Positions 7,662-15,356 of a stretch of DNA of 17,020 bases are shown piece after piece. Made by a program: the position numbers and the translations under genes. The stretch comes from Chloroflexota bacterium (GTDB lineage: Bacteria > Chloroflexota > Dehalococcoidia > GIF9 > AB-539-J10): positions 1 to 17,020 of the forward strand of contig JADFUX010000084.1 in NCBI GenBank assembly GCA_015222255.1, read 5' to 3'. The notes below the pieces were generated by a model that was given only the letters and a program-made list of their open reading frames with translations, made no database searches and was not told the origin of the DNA. Position 1 is the stretch's first letter. Every line of letters begins with the position of its first letter.

Positions 7662-9185
7662 ATCTCGAGAGAAGGTATCTTAGTCAAACCATATGAGCGG
7701 ATAAGCCAAGAAGAAATAGAGCAGATCCATCATGCCTCAGCCCGAATTCTGAGTGATCCAGGCATTATCTGCTACAACCGCGAAGCAGCAGATATATTCG
7801 GTGCTAACGGGGCTGAAGTCATCCCGTCAGGGCTCAACTGGTGGCTATTGCGAATTCCCGAGAAGCTCGTTTTGACAGCCATTGAAGCGGCACCAAAATT
7901 GGTCAAATTAGCGGCCAGGAATGACGAGAACAGCCTGACACTGGACGGGCATGAACCAAGATTGCATTTCGCCTCTGGCTCCGAAGCGAATATCTGGCTT
8001 GATGTTGATTTCTCCACCTACGTCAACAAGAGCCATCCTGAAATTGAAGTCCAATTACCGACTTTTCAGCCACGGCGTGGGATGCTTAACGACCTCTGCC
8101 AGGCAGCTCACCTTTGTGAGCACTTGGATAATCTGGATGGCTTTATCCGCCCGGTGAATATCCAAGATGGGGACATTACCGAGGAGAACAAGGATGTCAA
8201 CAAGTTCTTTGCCTCCTTGAACAACACCACAAAGCACGTAATGTCGGGATTGACCGACCTGAGCCAACTCGACTCTGTGATCAGGATGGCTGAGATAGTA
8301 GCTGGGGGAAGACTTGAAGACAACCCGATAATCTCCTTTATCACCTGCGCTGTCAAGAGCCCTTTGCAGTTGGTAGACGACACCACTCAGAAGTTGATAG
8401 AAATAGCAAGAAGAGGAATACCTTTGGTAATGTCAAGCTCACCCCAAGGTGGTTCCACTGCTCCTATTACAGAGGATGGCATGGTAGCACAGATAAATGC
8501 CGAGATTTTGTGTGGTGTGGCACTGACGCAACTCGTGCGTAAAGGGACACCGGTGCTTTATGGCAGTGTGCCCACCAGAGCTCGCATGGATGACCTGAAT
8601 GAATCCTACGGCGCCGCTGAATTCAACCAATACAATGTCGACTGCGTCCAAATGGCAAGGTTCTACGGCTTACCGTGCTATTCCACCGCTGGAGTGGCCG
8701 ATACAAAGGTCCCCGGGATACAAGCCTCAGTGGAAAAGATGTTCTCCCATATCCTCGTCTCCTTGAGCGGGCCTCACTACCTACATTATGCTTTTGGGCT
8801 TCTGGAGCGCACCAATACTTTCTGCCCCATTCAAGCGGTTCTGGATGATGCTCATATTGAAATGGTGAAGTCCTTTCTAAGAGAACCGAATATCGGCCCA
8901 AGGGAAGTTTCCAGTTCTCTGGAGCAAGTAAAGCAGGTGATGAATAGCACACATAAACTGTATGTCCGCTACGTTAGACCTAAACTACATGCTGGGGAGA
9001 TCACACCCCCCTATCCCTTTGAGAGCAGCGACATGAGCGACGAGGTGCTGCTTAAGGCGTCACGCCGGTTGGCGGAACTCTTGTCTCTCCCCGTGGAGCA
9101 CCTCAGCAAGGACACCACGAAAAAGATATACAACGACATTCCAGGGCTATTGCGCAGATTGAATATCCACGACCAGGAGAAGTGA
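7662..9185 (+). CDS. MttB-superfamily methyltransferase, paralogue 2, with apparent non-canonical ATC start
   Basis: This is a second MttB-superfamily TIM barrel, clearly paralogous to the gene at 5409: it shares DVNKFFASLNNTTKHVMSG, IISFITCAVKSPLQL, GGSTAPIT and YSTAGVADTKVPGIQASVE, with no in-frame TAG. The first ordinary start codon is a TTG at 7848, which would delete ~62 residues. Yet the frame is open back to 7650 and encodes clear MttB N-terminal sequence (ISQEEIEQIHHASARILSD), matching the paralogue's SQESIDKIHQASLRVFEEVG. An ATC at 7662 lies eight bases after AAGGAG (7648-7653), and the peptide from it, (I/M)SREG, aligns with the paralogue's MSQKG. From there the protein has 507 residues. 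Alternatives are a sequencing error, a recent start-codon mutation, or an internal CTG at 7749. Confidence 0.85.
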   Translation: MSREGILVKPYERISQEEIEQIHHASARILSDPGIICYNREAADIFGANGAEVIPSGLNWWLLRIPEKLVLTAIEAAPKLVKLAARNDENSLTLDGHEPRLHFASGSEANIWLDVDFSTYVNKSHPEIEVQLPTFQPRRGMLNDLCQAAHLCEHLDNLDGFIRPVNIQDGDITEENKDVNKFFASLNNTTKHVMSGLTDLSQLDSVIRMAEIVAGGRLEDNPIISFITCAVKSPLQLVDDTTQKLIEIARRGIPLVMSSSPQGGSTAPITEDGMVAQINAEILCGVALTQLVRKGTPVLYGSVPTRARMDDLNESYGAAEFNQYNVDCVQMARFYGLPCYSTAGVADTKVPGIQASVEKMFSHILVSLSGPHYLHYAFGLLERTNTFCPIQAVLDDAHIEMVKSFLREPNIGPREVSSSLEQVKQVMNSTHKLYVRYVRPKLHAGEITPPYPFESSDMSDEVLLKASRRLAELLSLPVEHLSKDTTKKIYNDIPGLLRRLNIHDQEK

Positions 9186-9868
9186 TGACAAACGAAGAGA
9201 ATATTCAGTTGCTCAAGGAGAATATTATTCAAGGCAGAAGAGACGAAAACGATGAGGGGTTGGAGGAGGGAATGCTAGGCCAACCTGGAGCAAAGGAGTT
9301 GACCGAGGCAGCTATTCAAGCTGGCATCACTCCTGGCACGATCATACTGGAGGGCTTGACGGCTGGAATGAATGTCGTAGGCGAGAAATACGAAGCAAAG
9401 GAGTATTTCATCCCCGACATGTTGGCCTCAGCTGAGGCAACAGGGTTAGCTATGGAGATATTAGAACCGCATCTGGCGAAAGCTGGAGTCAGTTCTAAGG
9501 GAAAGGTTGTCGTGGCCACGGTTAAGGGAGACTTGCACGACATAGGCAAGAATATCGTCTCCCTTCTGTTGAAGGGAGCGGGCTACGAAGTAATAGACTT
9601 GGGCAATGATATTCCTCCGGAGAGGATTGTAGAGGTTGTCAGGCAGGAGAATCCCGATTTTCTGGGTCTCTCTGCCCTGCTTACCACCACAATGAAGATG
9701 ATGGGTGAGACCATCAATAGCTTAAGGGAAGCTGGCTTAAGAGATAGGGTCAAGGTGTTAGTTGGGGGAGCAGCGGTTTCACAAGATTTTGCCGATGAAA
9801 TAGGGGCAGATGGCTATGGAACTGATGGCTTCCACGCTGTGAGACTCGTGGAGGAACTACGAGAATAA
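9185..9868 (+). CDS. B12-binding corrinoid protein (MttC/MtbC/MtgC-like)
   Basis: This is the methyl-carrier protein of the system, 227 aa. An N-terminal four-helix cap (about 1-95, with LEGLTAGMNVVGEKYE) is followed by a Rossmann-type cobalamin domain. The base-off ligand motif GDLHDIGKNI puts the cobalt-coordinating His at 118. SALLTTTM (163-170) and VLVGGAAVSQDFADEIGADG form the rest of the nucleotide-tail pocket, as in MtaC/MttC/MtmC. The ATG at 9185 overlaps the preceding TGA by one base (TGATG) and follows AGGAG, which is better than the GTG at 9182. It would accept methyl from one or both MttB paralogues, give it to the folate methyltransferase, and be reactivated by the MetH-type protein. 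Only one corrinoid protein serves two MttBs in this operon. Confidence 0.93.
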   Translation: MTNEENIQLLKENIIQGRRDENDEGLEEGMLGQPGAKELTEAAIQAGITPGTIILEGLTAGMNVVGEKYEAKEYFIPDMLASAEATGLAMEILEPHLAKAGVSSKGKVVVATVKGDLHDIGKNIVSLLLKGAGYEVIDLGNDIPPERIVEVVRQENPDFLGLSALLTTTMKMMGETINSLREAGLRDRVKVLVGGAAVSQDFADEIGADGYGTDGFHAVRLVEELRE

Positions 9869-9887
9869 GACAGGGGAAGGAGGAATG

Positions 9888-11213
9888 ATGGAAAAAAACG
9901 CTTATGATGAGCCTATAAGCAGCGGCAAATATGAGCCACCATCCGGTTTGATTGGCAAGTACGATAATGTGCGGCGCCTCTGGGAAGACGAAGTTATAGG
10001 CATATTCCTGAGCCCTTATCTCGAACAGTTGGTAGTAGAAGGGAATAAGATACGCATCCTCGACCTCGGATGTGGCAGCGGAGATGGCTATGATCTGTTA
10101 ATGGGGGTAAAACGCCAAAACGTGACCACCTCTCAGCATGACGTAAATGTGATAAACCCAGACCTAATTGATACATACCTCGGGTTCGACATAAACCCAA
10201 GCCTTGTTGCCCAAGCCAATGCCATCCATGGTGGCAGCCGCGGCGTTGTTTTCCAGGAGATGGACTTCAACCATTTGCTCTCCAAATTCGATGATGAGCC
10301 ACCCTACGATCTTTATTTCGCCGCCTACGGCACGCTCTCTCATAACACAGATGATGAGACGGTCAGGCTTCTCAGCCAGATCGCCAAGCATAGCAGGGAC
10401 GGCTCCATCATCCTATGCGATTGGCTGGGGCGCTATTCCTATGAGTGGCAACCACTATGGACGAAAGATATGGAACAGAACAAGACTATAGATTACTTGA
10501 TTTCCTACATCTACTCTAATGGGGACGAGGGCGAAAAGGAAATTAGCTCTTTTCCACTTAGGCTTCTCAGCTCCAAGGAGACACTAGCGATCATTGAGCA
10601 AAGCAGCATAGATGCAGGGGTGCAGATAGAGACAGAGGAGTTATTTGATAGGTCGATTTTTATGGGACGCCACATAGATACGGCTCAGTACAACCCCTGC
10701 TGCAAACCCATGAGACGGGCTTTAAACTCCCTTCTTGAGCCCAATTTTCGCACTGACCTCCAGGAATTGATGGTAGACTACGTCCCTAGAGACGGCTTTC
10801 CGGAACTGAATGATTTCTATCAGAATCTGGAAGGATGCTGGAATGCCTTGGTGAGATATACTATGGAGCTACTTCAGCGTTTCGATGCTGAGGAACTTGG
10901 CCGTTTACCAGGAGGTGGTGGTGAGGCACTGGATGTCCCCTCCTTCTTGCGTCGTACTCAGCGTGTTCCTGCCTCCCGCCTTCAGAGTACCTCTCAAACT
11001 AGCACAACAGTCACCGCTCGGTCAGCGCTGAAAAAAGCGATGCTCGAGATGGAGACGGTTGTGACGGGTGCGAGTGCACTGAACATTGCTGACCCTCGAG
11101 CTAATATCATCGAACCGCAACTATGCTATTGTCTGAGGCAGTTGGAGATGGAGTTGCAACAAGGAGAAGGATGCGGGCATGGTCTGGTCGCCATTCTTAA
11201 AGTCCATAAGTAG
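9888..11213 (+). CDS. Class I SAM-dependent methyltransferase with unassigned C-terminal half
   Basis: This 441-aa protein has a Rossmann methyltransferase domain in its N-terminal half: motif I ILDLGCGSGDGYD (57-69), the acidic motif II in YLGFDINPS (97-105), motif III near QEMDFNHL and motif IV-like YDLYFAAYGTLSH. About 23 residues between motifs I and II form an insertion. From ~residue 200 to the end I recognise nothing; the region has a Cys pair (CCKP), a Ser/Thr-rich segment and a Cys/Gly-rich end. The second of two adjacent ATGs (9888) is better spaced from GGAGG at 9879-9883. It is 19 bases after the corrinoid gene and probably the last cistron. Its substrate is unknown: it could methylate a small molecule, a protein of the pathway or the corrinoid. 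The fold is certain, the function is not. Confidence 0.8.
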   Translation: MEKNAYDEPISSGKYEPPSGLIGKYDNVRRLWEDEVIGIFLSPYLEQLVVEGNKIRILDLGCGSGDGYDLLMGVKRQNVTTSQHDVNVINPDLIDTYLGFDINPSLVAQANAIHGGSRGVVFQEMDFNHLLSKFDDEPPYDLYFAAYGTLSHNTDDETVRLLSQIAKHSRDGSIILCDWLGRYSYEWQPLWTKDMEQNKTIDYLISYIYSNGDEGEKEISSFPLRLLSSKETLAIIEQSSIDAGVQIETEELFDRSIFMGRHIDTAQYNPCCKPMRRALNSLLEPNFRTDLQELMVDYVPRDGFPELNDFYQNLEGCWNALVRYTMELLQRFDAEELGRLPGGGGEALDVPSFLRRTQRVPASRLQSTSQTSTTVTARSALKKAMLEMETVVTGASALNIADPRANIIEPQLCYCLRQLEMELQQGEGCGHGLVAILKVHK

Positions 11214-11754
11214 GGGAGTTGTTCACCGCTGGAATCTGCTTTGCTGATGGCCTTTCCTTGCAGGGCATGCTCGGTACCATGCATTATAGCCTAGCTGGCC
11301 AGAGAATGTAGACGAGCCGGCGTGGCTTCTACTCTGGGCATCGAGAATGTCCCTGACCTTTACTGTCTCTTCATATGGCCTACTACTTAGAGATCAAGCG
11401 TCATGGGCAAGAAATACACAACAGACAAGATGGCGCAGGTACTAACTCAGGCTACTTGCTCCGTGCAGTCCTTCGAGGAAGATCGTGCCCCTCGCCACTA
11501 GCTACTTGCTTCACCTCCTGTCACTTCCGAGGGAGCAAGACCACCGAAGAGTCCTCTGTCAGCGTACGCCTTGTGAAATGGAAAGTGACGAGGCAATCCA
11601 GAACCCTGGCAGTCTATAGTGAGAAAACCGGTTCACCCTCTGTGTTTCATGAGGCATCTCTTCCCCTCTGGGCGGAATCCAGGGGCAGAGCCATACGCAT
11701 CATAACCCTCGTCCCCAACTTATTAGCTTAAGATCTCGGTGCCCTGATTGCTTA

Positions 11755-11778
11755 GGAAATCTCACTGCGGTGATTTCC
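11755..11778. terminator. Bulged hairpin, possible weak terminator
   Basis: GGAAAT-CT-CAC pairs with GTG-ATTTCC around a TGCG loop, giving nine base pairs with a two-base bulge. No T-run follows on either strand, so factor-independent termination is doubtful. It lies more than 500 bases after the methyltransferase operon. Confidence 0.25.
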
Positions 11779-11892
11779 TCTCACAAATCTACTGTGAATA
11801 CACTCACTCATCTAGTTCAGACACATAGCTGACAGCTCAAAGAGCGATGGCTAGTTTGCACGTTATGCTTAAAACGTGATTAGTGAGTTTTT

Positions 11893-11969
11893 GTGTCATT
11901 GCAAGGAGCTTTGCCACGAAGCAATCCGCGAAGAAGACTGAGATTGCCACGCTTCGCTCGCAATGACAC
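11893..11969. repeat. Palindromic MITE/REP-like repeat
   Basis: The ends are inverted copies: GTGTCATTGC at 11893-11902 against GCAATGACAC at 11960-11969. Weaker complementarity continues inward (GCAATC at 11921-11926 against GATTGC at 11942-11947). The whole 77-base unit can fold as a hairpin. It resembles the GTCATTGCGAGCGAAGC-type dispersed repeats found in many bacterial genomes. A half copy may sit at 2035-2057. No transposase is present. Confidence 0.65.
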
Positions 11970-12015
11970 TGCCGGAGGATAATGTGTCACCAATCATATG
12001 AACCAGTACAAGGAT

Positions 12016-12044
12016 TTTACATCTAAGTTGCCACGGCGTATAAT
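12016..12044 (+). promoter_or_regulatory. Promoter for the ferredoxin gene at 12085
   Basis: TTTACA (12016-12021) and a perfect TATAAT (12039-12044) are separated by exactly 17 bases. Transcription would start near 12051, about 35 bases before the GTG at 12085. Confidence 0.65.
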
Positions 12045-12084
12045 TATCTCCCGCAAAGTCAGTAGCCTGAGATCGAGTTAACTA

Positions 12085-12591
12085 GTGAGTCCATCTGCAA
12101 TACTAAGGGTCGGGAGTAATCTAAGCTTTGACTCAGCGAAATGCATAGGATGTGAGTCTTGCGCCATTGTTTGTCCCCGCGGGGCCATCCAGATAACTAA
12201 GGATCAAGGATTTGAAACAATTAGCTACACTTTTGCCCTTTGCCTCTATTGCCGCAGGTGCTCTTTTACTTGTCCCGAAGATGCTATTAAGCTCACTGCG
12301 GCGCTTGAACCTGCCGGCTTCTCCACTTCAGTTAGGGTGGAAGAGAAACTACAGATCGAACTTCAAATATGTGAACGTTGTGGCTCAGCTTTCGCGCCCC
12401 GGCCCATGGTCAGAAAGATAGAGAATCTAATTAGGGAGAAGAGAGGAATTGATTTGTCTTCCCTCATCGTGTTATGCCCACAATGCCGAACAAGAATATT
12501 GGCGGAGGGCTCTCCCGGACGATTTGGATTGAGCCAAGCCTTACTATCCCAATCACAGCAAGTGGCGCAAAGTCATGAGGCAAAACAGTGA
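12085..12591 (+). CDS. Two-cluster [4Fe-4S] ferredoxin with C-terminal zinc-ribbon-like domain (HycF/NuoI-like)
   Basis: This is a 168-aa iron-sulfur protein, probably an electron carrier or small oxidoreductase subunit. Residues 20-30 (CIGCESCAIVC) and 53-63 (CLYCRRCSFTC) form two classic [4Fe-4S] motifs, each followed by P as in bacterial diferredoxins. A second domain has two CxxC pairs (96/99 in CERCG and 131/134 in CPQCR), which could bind zinc or iron. The same layout occurs in HycF-type hydrogenase and formate hydrogenlyase subunits, but no hydrogenase genes are nearby. The start is a GTG 35 bases after the predicted transcription start; the ribosome binding site is poor. It precedes the polyferredoxin and AOR genes by 281 bases, so a shared redox role is plausible but not shown. 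Confidence 0.82.
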   Translation: MSPSAILRVGSNLSFDSAKCIGCESCAIVCPRGAIQITKDQGFETISYTFALCLYCRRCSFTCPEDAIKLTAALEPAGFSTSVRVEEKLQIELQICERCGSAFAPRPMVRKIENLIREKRGIDLSSLIVLCPQCRTRILAEGSPGRFGLSQALLSQSQQVAQSHEAKQ

Positions 12592-12793
12592 CCAGGCAAG
12601 TCTGCCACGAGAATCATCGAAGACCAGGGGATGGATGTGTCAACTTGAAAAGAGGATATGCCTAATTGGTCGAGATACCTTAGATCTGCCTGTGGTTATG
12701 CTGCCAGGCAGCAATCTCAGATCGCAAGCCGTTGCTCCGGGGACATCCGAAAAGGCTACGGCGGATCAATAAGTCGTAGAGGACTATAGGTAA

Positions 12794-12826
12794 TATAAGC
12801 CTGCTGCCCAAATCCGCAGGCTTATA
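12794..12826. repeat. Perfect 11-bp inverted repeat upstream of the polyferredoxin gene
   Basis: TATAAGCCTGC (12794-12804) is exactly mirrored by GCAGGCTTATA (12816-12826) around an 11-base centre. It ends 46 bases before the polyferredoxin ATG. With no T-run it is unlikely to be an intrinsic terminator. A repressor or activator operator, or a 5' mRNA hairpin, fits better. Confidence 0.5.
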
Positions 12827-12872
12827 GAATATGCCCGCATATGAGGTGCGAAATCATAAGGGGGTCGTTAGT

Positions 12873-13352
12873 ATGCAGAAGCTGATATTGTTTGATCCTG
12901 ACAAATGCACTGGATGCCGAAGGTGTGTATTGGCTTGTTCCCTTGCTAAGGAGGGAGTATTCAACTCAGAGAAAGCCAGGATAGGAGTTATATCCATCTG
13001 GGAAGTAGGGATACATGTGCCAATGTTTTGTCAGCAGTGCACCAAGCCTCTTTGTGCAGACGTTTGTCCCGTAGGAGCCATATCCCGTAACGAAAAGACC
13101 GGGGCAATGGTTCTAGAACCAAACCTGTGCATTGGGTGTAAGATGTGCGTGACTGTTTGTCCTTTTGCAGGTTGCCTGATAAATCCTCATACAAGAGCCA
13201 TAATGAAGTGTGATTTATGTGATGGAGACCCACAATGCGTTAAGTATTGCGAATTTGGTGCTCTTGAGTTTGTCGAGGCAGATGAGGTGGCCTACATTAA
13301 GAGAAAAGCAGGAGTGGACAAGCTGGCAACGGCCTTCAAGCAGATCGCTTAG
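12873..13352 (+). CDS. Polyferredoxin with four [4Fe-4S] clusters (HycB/CooF-like), AOR partner
   Basis: This 159-aa protein has sixteen motif cysteines in four groups: 12/15/18/22 (CTGCRRCVLAC), 53/56/61/65 (CQQCTKPLCADVC), 86/89/92/96 (CIGCKMCVTVC) and 113/116/122/126 (CDLCDGDPQCVKYC). That is the four-cluster arrangement of HycB/CooF/DMSO-reductase-type electron-transfer subunits. No signal peptide or membrane segment is seen, so it is cytoplasmic. The start at 12873 has AAGGGGG eight bases upstream; the earlier in-frame ATG at 12831 overlaps the hairpin region and lacks a site. It lies 78 bases before the AOR gene in the same direction and most likely carries electrons from the tungsten enzyme. 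Confidence 0.9.
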   Translation: MQKLILFDPDKCTGCRRCVLACSLAKEGVFNSEKARIGVISIWEVGIHVPMFCQQCTKPLCADVCPVGAISRNEKTGAMVLEPNLCIGCKMCVTVCPFAGCLINPHTRAIMKCDLCDGDPQCVKYCEFGALEFVEADEVAYIKRKAGVDKLATAFKQIA

Positions 13353-13430
13353 ATACTTGCTGAAAACTATATGAGGGAAGCAAACATCGAAATCACACTT
13401 TGACTTCGGACACAAGAAAGGAGAAAGGCT

Positions 13431-15356
13431 ATGGGATATACGGGAAAGATTCTAGTGATCAATTTGAGCGATAGAGAAGTCTCAGAAGCGGAAGTCACCG
13501 CCCAAGATTGCTTAGAGTTCATGGGTGGACAAGGGATGAACATTAAGATTTTGCTAGACCAGATGGACCCCCAAGTCGATCCCCTGGGTGAAGGTAATAT
13601 CTTGTCCTTCGGCACCGGATTGCTGGTGGGGACATTAGCGCCATCAGCTAGCAGAACTTCTATATCTGCAAGATCCCCACTGACTGGGTTATTAGCGAGC
13701 ACAAGTAGCGGCCACTTCTGGGGGGCTAAGCTGAAATCATGTGGCTATGATTACCTAGTAGTCAAAGGGAAATCAGAAGAGCCTGTCTATATCTTCATCG
13801 ACAATGGTAAGGTCAACATCCTCGACGCTAAACATCTTTGGGGCAAAGATAGTTGGGATACTATAACAACTATAAGGAACGAGCTCAGAAATGAGGAGGT
13901 AGAGATTGCCTGTATTGGCGTGGGAGGAGAGAAGTTGGTGAAATTTGCCGCTGTTGAAAATGGCTTTTACTCCGGATGGGCCAGAACAGGACCGGGAGCC
14001 GTAATGGGCTCAAAGAATCTGAAGGCTATTGCCTTAAGAGGACACGAGGACATAGCCGTATTTGACCCAAAAGGTTTTCTCGATGCTGTAAATGAGGCCA
14101 CCAATGCAGTAATCAATCATCCCACCTACAAACCATGGAGACAATATGGCTCCGTGCTGGCTGTGGACATATACTACGATTTAGGTGTACTGACTGGCTA
14201 CAATCAGAGTGAGGAGGTGGGAGAAGATTTCATCCAAACCATGGGCAAGGAGAACCTATTGAAGTATAAGAAGAGAAGCATGGCTTGTTCTGGCTGTCCT
14301 CTAGCCTGTGGCCACTGGGTGGAAATCGATGAGGGCGCATACAAGGGTTTGAAGTTGAAGGCAATTGATATCACGCCTACGCTGGAGTTCGGTGCCAGAT
14401 ACGGCATCAGGAACCTTGCCGCTGTGGCCAAAGCTACTGAGCTCTTCCATAAATATGGAATCGATGGAACCAGCGCTGTGGCTGCTGTCGCCTTTGCCAC
14501 TGAGTTGTTTCAAAAAGGCATAATATCTAAGTCAGACACAGATGGCTTAGAACTTAACTGGGGAGACGAGCCACTCATCTTTGAACTCATGAGAAAGATA
14601 ACTTATCGAGAAGGCTTTGGAGACCTCCTTGCTGAGGGCCCCGTAGAGATGGCCCGAAGAATAGGGAAGGATTCTGAGCAGTATTTGACCACCACCAGAG
14701 GGTTAGAGACAACTTCTCGAGACCCAAGGTGCAGATTTGATGTGTGGTCTTTTGGATATTTGGTCAATGCTCGGGGAGGGGACCATATGGGTGTACAGTC
14801 CCCTATAGAGAACCTGCGAAAATCAGCTCCTGAGGGGGAATACTCCTACGAATTCAGTGCACCTGAAAAAGCGGTGGATAAAGTTGACATCCTCGATGAT
14901 TGGAAAGAGAAAACATTTGACTTCAAGAATGGCACCGTTAGCATTCCACATATGGCAGCTTGGTCGCAAGACTTGGTGAATATTGTAAATGCCCTTGGTA
15001 CCTGCATAAGGCCACCAATCCTCTGGTCATTAGGCCCAACTATCTATGCGAAACTCGTGACTACTCTCACGGGCATCGAATTCTCGCCCGAGGATATTAG
15101 AAAAGCAGGAGAGAGGATAACCAATATTCAGAGAATCTTCAATTTCAAGGCGGGAGAAAAAAGGCAAGATATAAGGTTTGCTCCAAAATTCTACAATGCG
15201 CGTGTGAAAGGAAGAGAACTGGACGAGGACAAAGTGAACCAAGTTCTGGACAAATACTTCGAAGTCCGCAACTGGGATCCAAGCACAGCCCTACCTAGAG
15301 AAGAGAAGCTAAAGGAATTGAATTTGGACAAGTTCGCCTGGAGCAAACTCAGTTAA
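13431..15356 (+). CDS. Aldehyde:ferredoxin oxidoreductase family tungsten/molybdenum enzyme
   Basis: This 641-aa enzyme belongs to the AOR family, which binds tungstopterin and one [4Fe-4S] cluster and oxidises aldehydes (or, in reverse, reduces acids) with ferredoxin. The cluster cysteines are in place: CSGCPLAC gives 286/289/293, and Cys525 in NALGTCIRPP is the distal ligand. The N-terminal domain opens with GYTGKILVINLS and contains GGQGMN and SPLTGLLASTSSGHFWG, typical cofactor-cradle sequence. DPRCRFDVWSFGYLVNARGGDHMG (about 431-454) matches the second pterin-contact region. AAAGGAG lies 7 bases before the ATG. The last base of its stop abuts the converging DUF362 gene. AOR-family members vary in substrate (aldehydes, formaldehyde, aromatic acids in BamB types), so the substrate is not fixed by sequence. 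Confidence 0.93.
   Translation: MGYTGKILVINLSDREVSEAEVTAQDCLEFMGGQGMNIKILLDQMDPQVDPLGEGNILSFGTGLLVGTLAPSASRTSISARSPLTGLLASTSSGHFWGAKLKSCGYDYLVVKGKSEEPVYIFIDNGKVNILDAKHLWGKDSWDTITTIRNELRNEEVEIACIGVGGEKLVKFAAVENGFYSGWARTGPGAVMGSKNLKAIALRGHEDIAVFDPKGFLDAVNEATNAVINHPTYKPWRQYGSVLAVDIYYDLGVLTGYNQSEEVGEDFIQTMGKENLLKYKKRSMACSGCPLACGHWVEIDEGAYKGLKLKAIDITPTLEFGARYGIRNLAAVAKATELFHKYGIDGTSAVAAVAFATELFQKGIISKSDTDGLELNWGDEPLIFELMRKITYREGFGDLLAEGPVEMARRIGKDSEQYLTTTRGLETTSRDPRCRFDVWSFGYLVNARGGDHMGVQSPIENLRKSAPEGEYSYEFSAPEKAVDKVDILDDWKEKTFDFKNGTVSIPHMAAWSQDLVNIVNALGTCIRPPILWSLGPTIYAKLVTTLTGIEFSPEDIRKAGERITNIQRIFNFKAGEKRQDIRFAPKFYNARVKGRELDEDKVNQVLDKYFEVRNWDPSTALPREEKLKELNLDKFAWSKLS

Larger units (their letters stand above)
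11214..12084. other. Long intergenic region without a convincing gene
   Basis: About 870 bases separate the methyltransferase operon from the ferredoxin-AOR genes. The longest frame (11375-11731, plus) is rich in Ser, Arg and Thr, has no recognisable motif and no good ribosome binding site. A 32-codon frame at 11403-11501 begins MGKKYTTDKMAQVLTQA, faintly like the start of IS3-type OrfA proteins, but it stops at once and nothing downstream continues the likeness. Recognisable content is a bulged hairpin (11755-11778), a palindromic repeat (11893-11969) and a promoter (12016-12044). Decayed mobile-element sequence is the most likely origin. Confidence 0.5.

Noticed and set aside
5409..9185. 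Pyrrolysine use in the MttB genes
   Set aside because: Neither MttB frame contains an in-frame TAG, and no pyl genes are seen.
11375..11731. 118-codon plus-strand open frame
   Set aside because: Composition rich in Ser, Arg and Thr, no motif, no ribosome binding site; kept only as part of the intergenic entry.
12575..12772. 65-codon plus-strand open frame after the first ferredoxin
   Set aside because: It overlaps the ferredoxin end, shows no domain and no MoaD-like Gly-Gly end that an AOR operon might carry.
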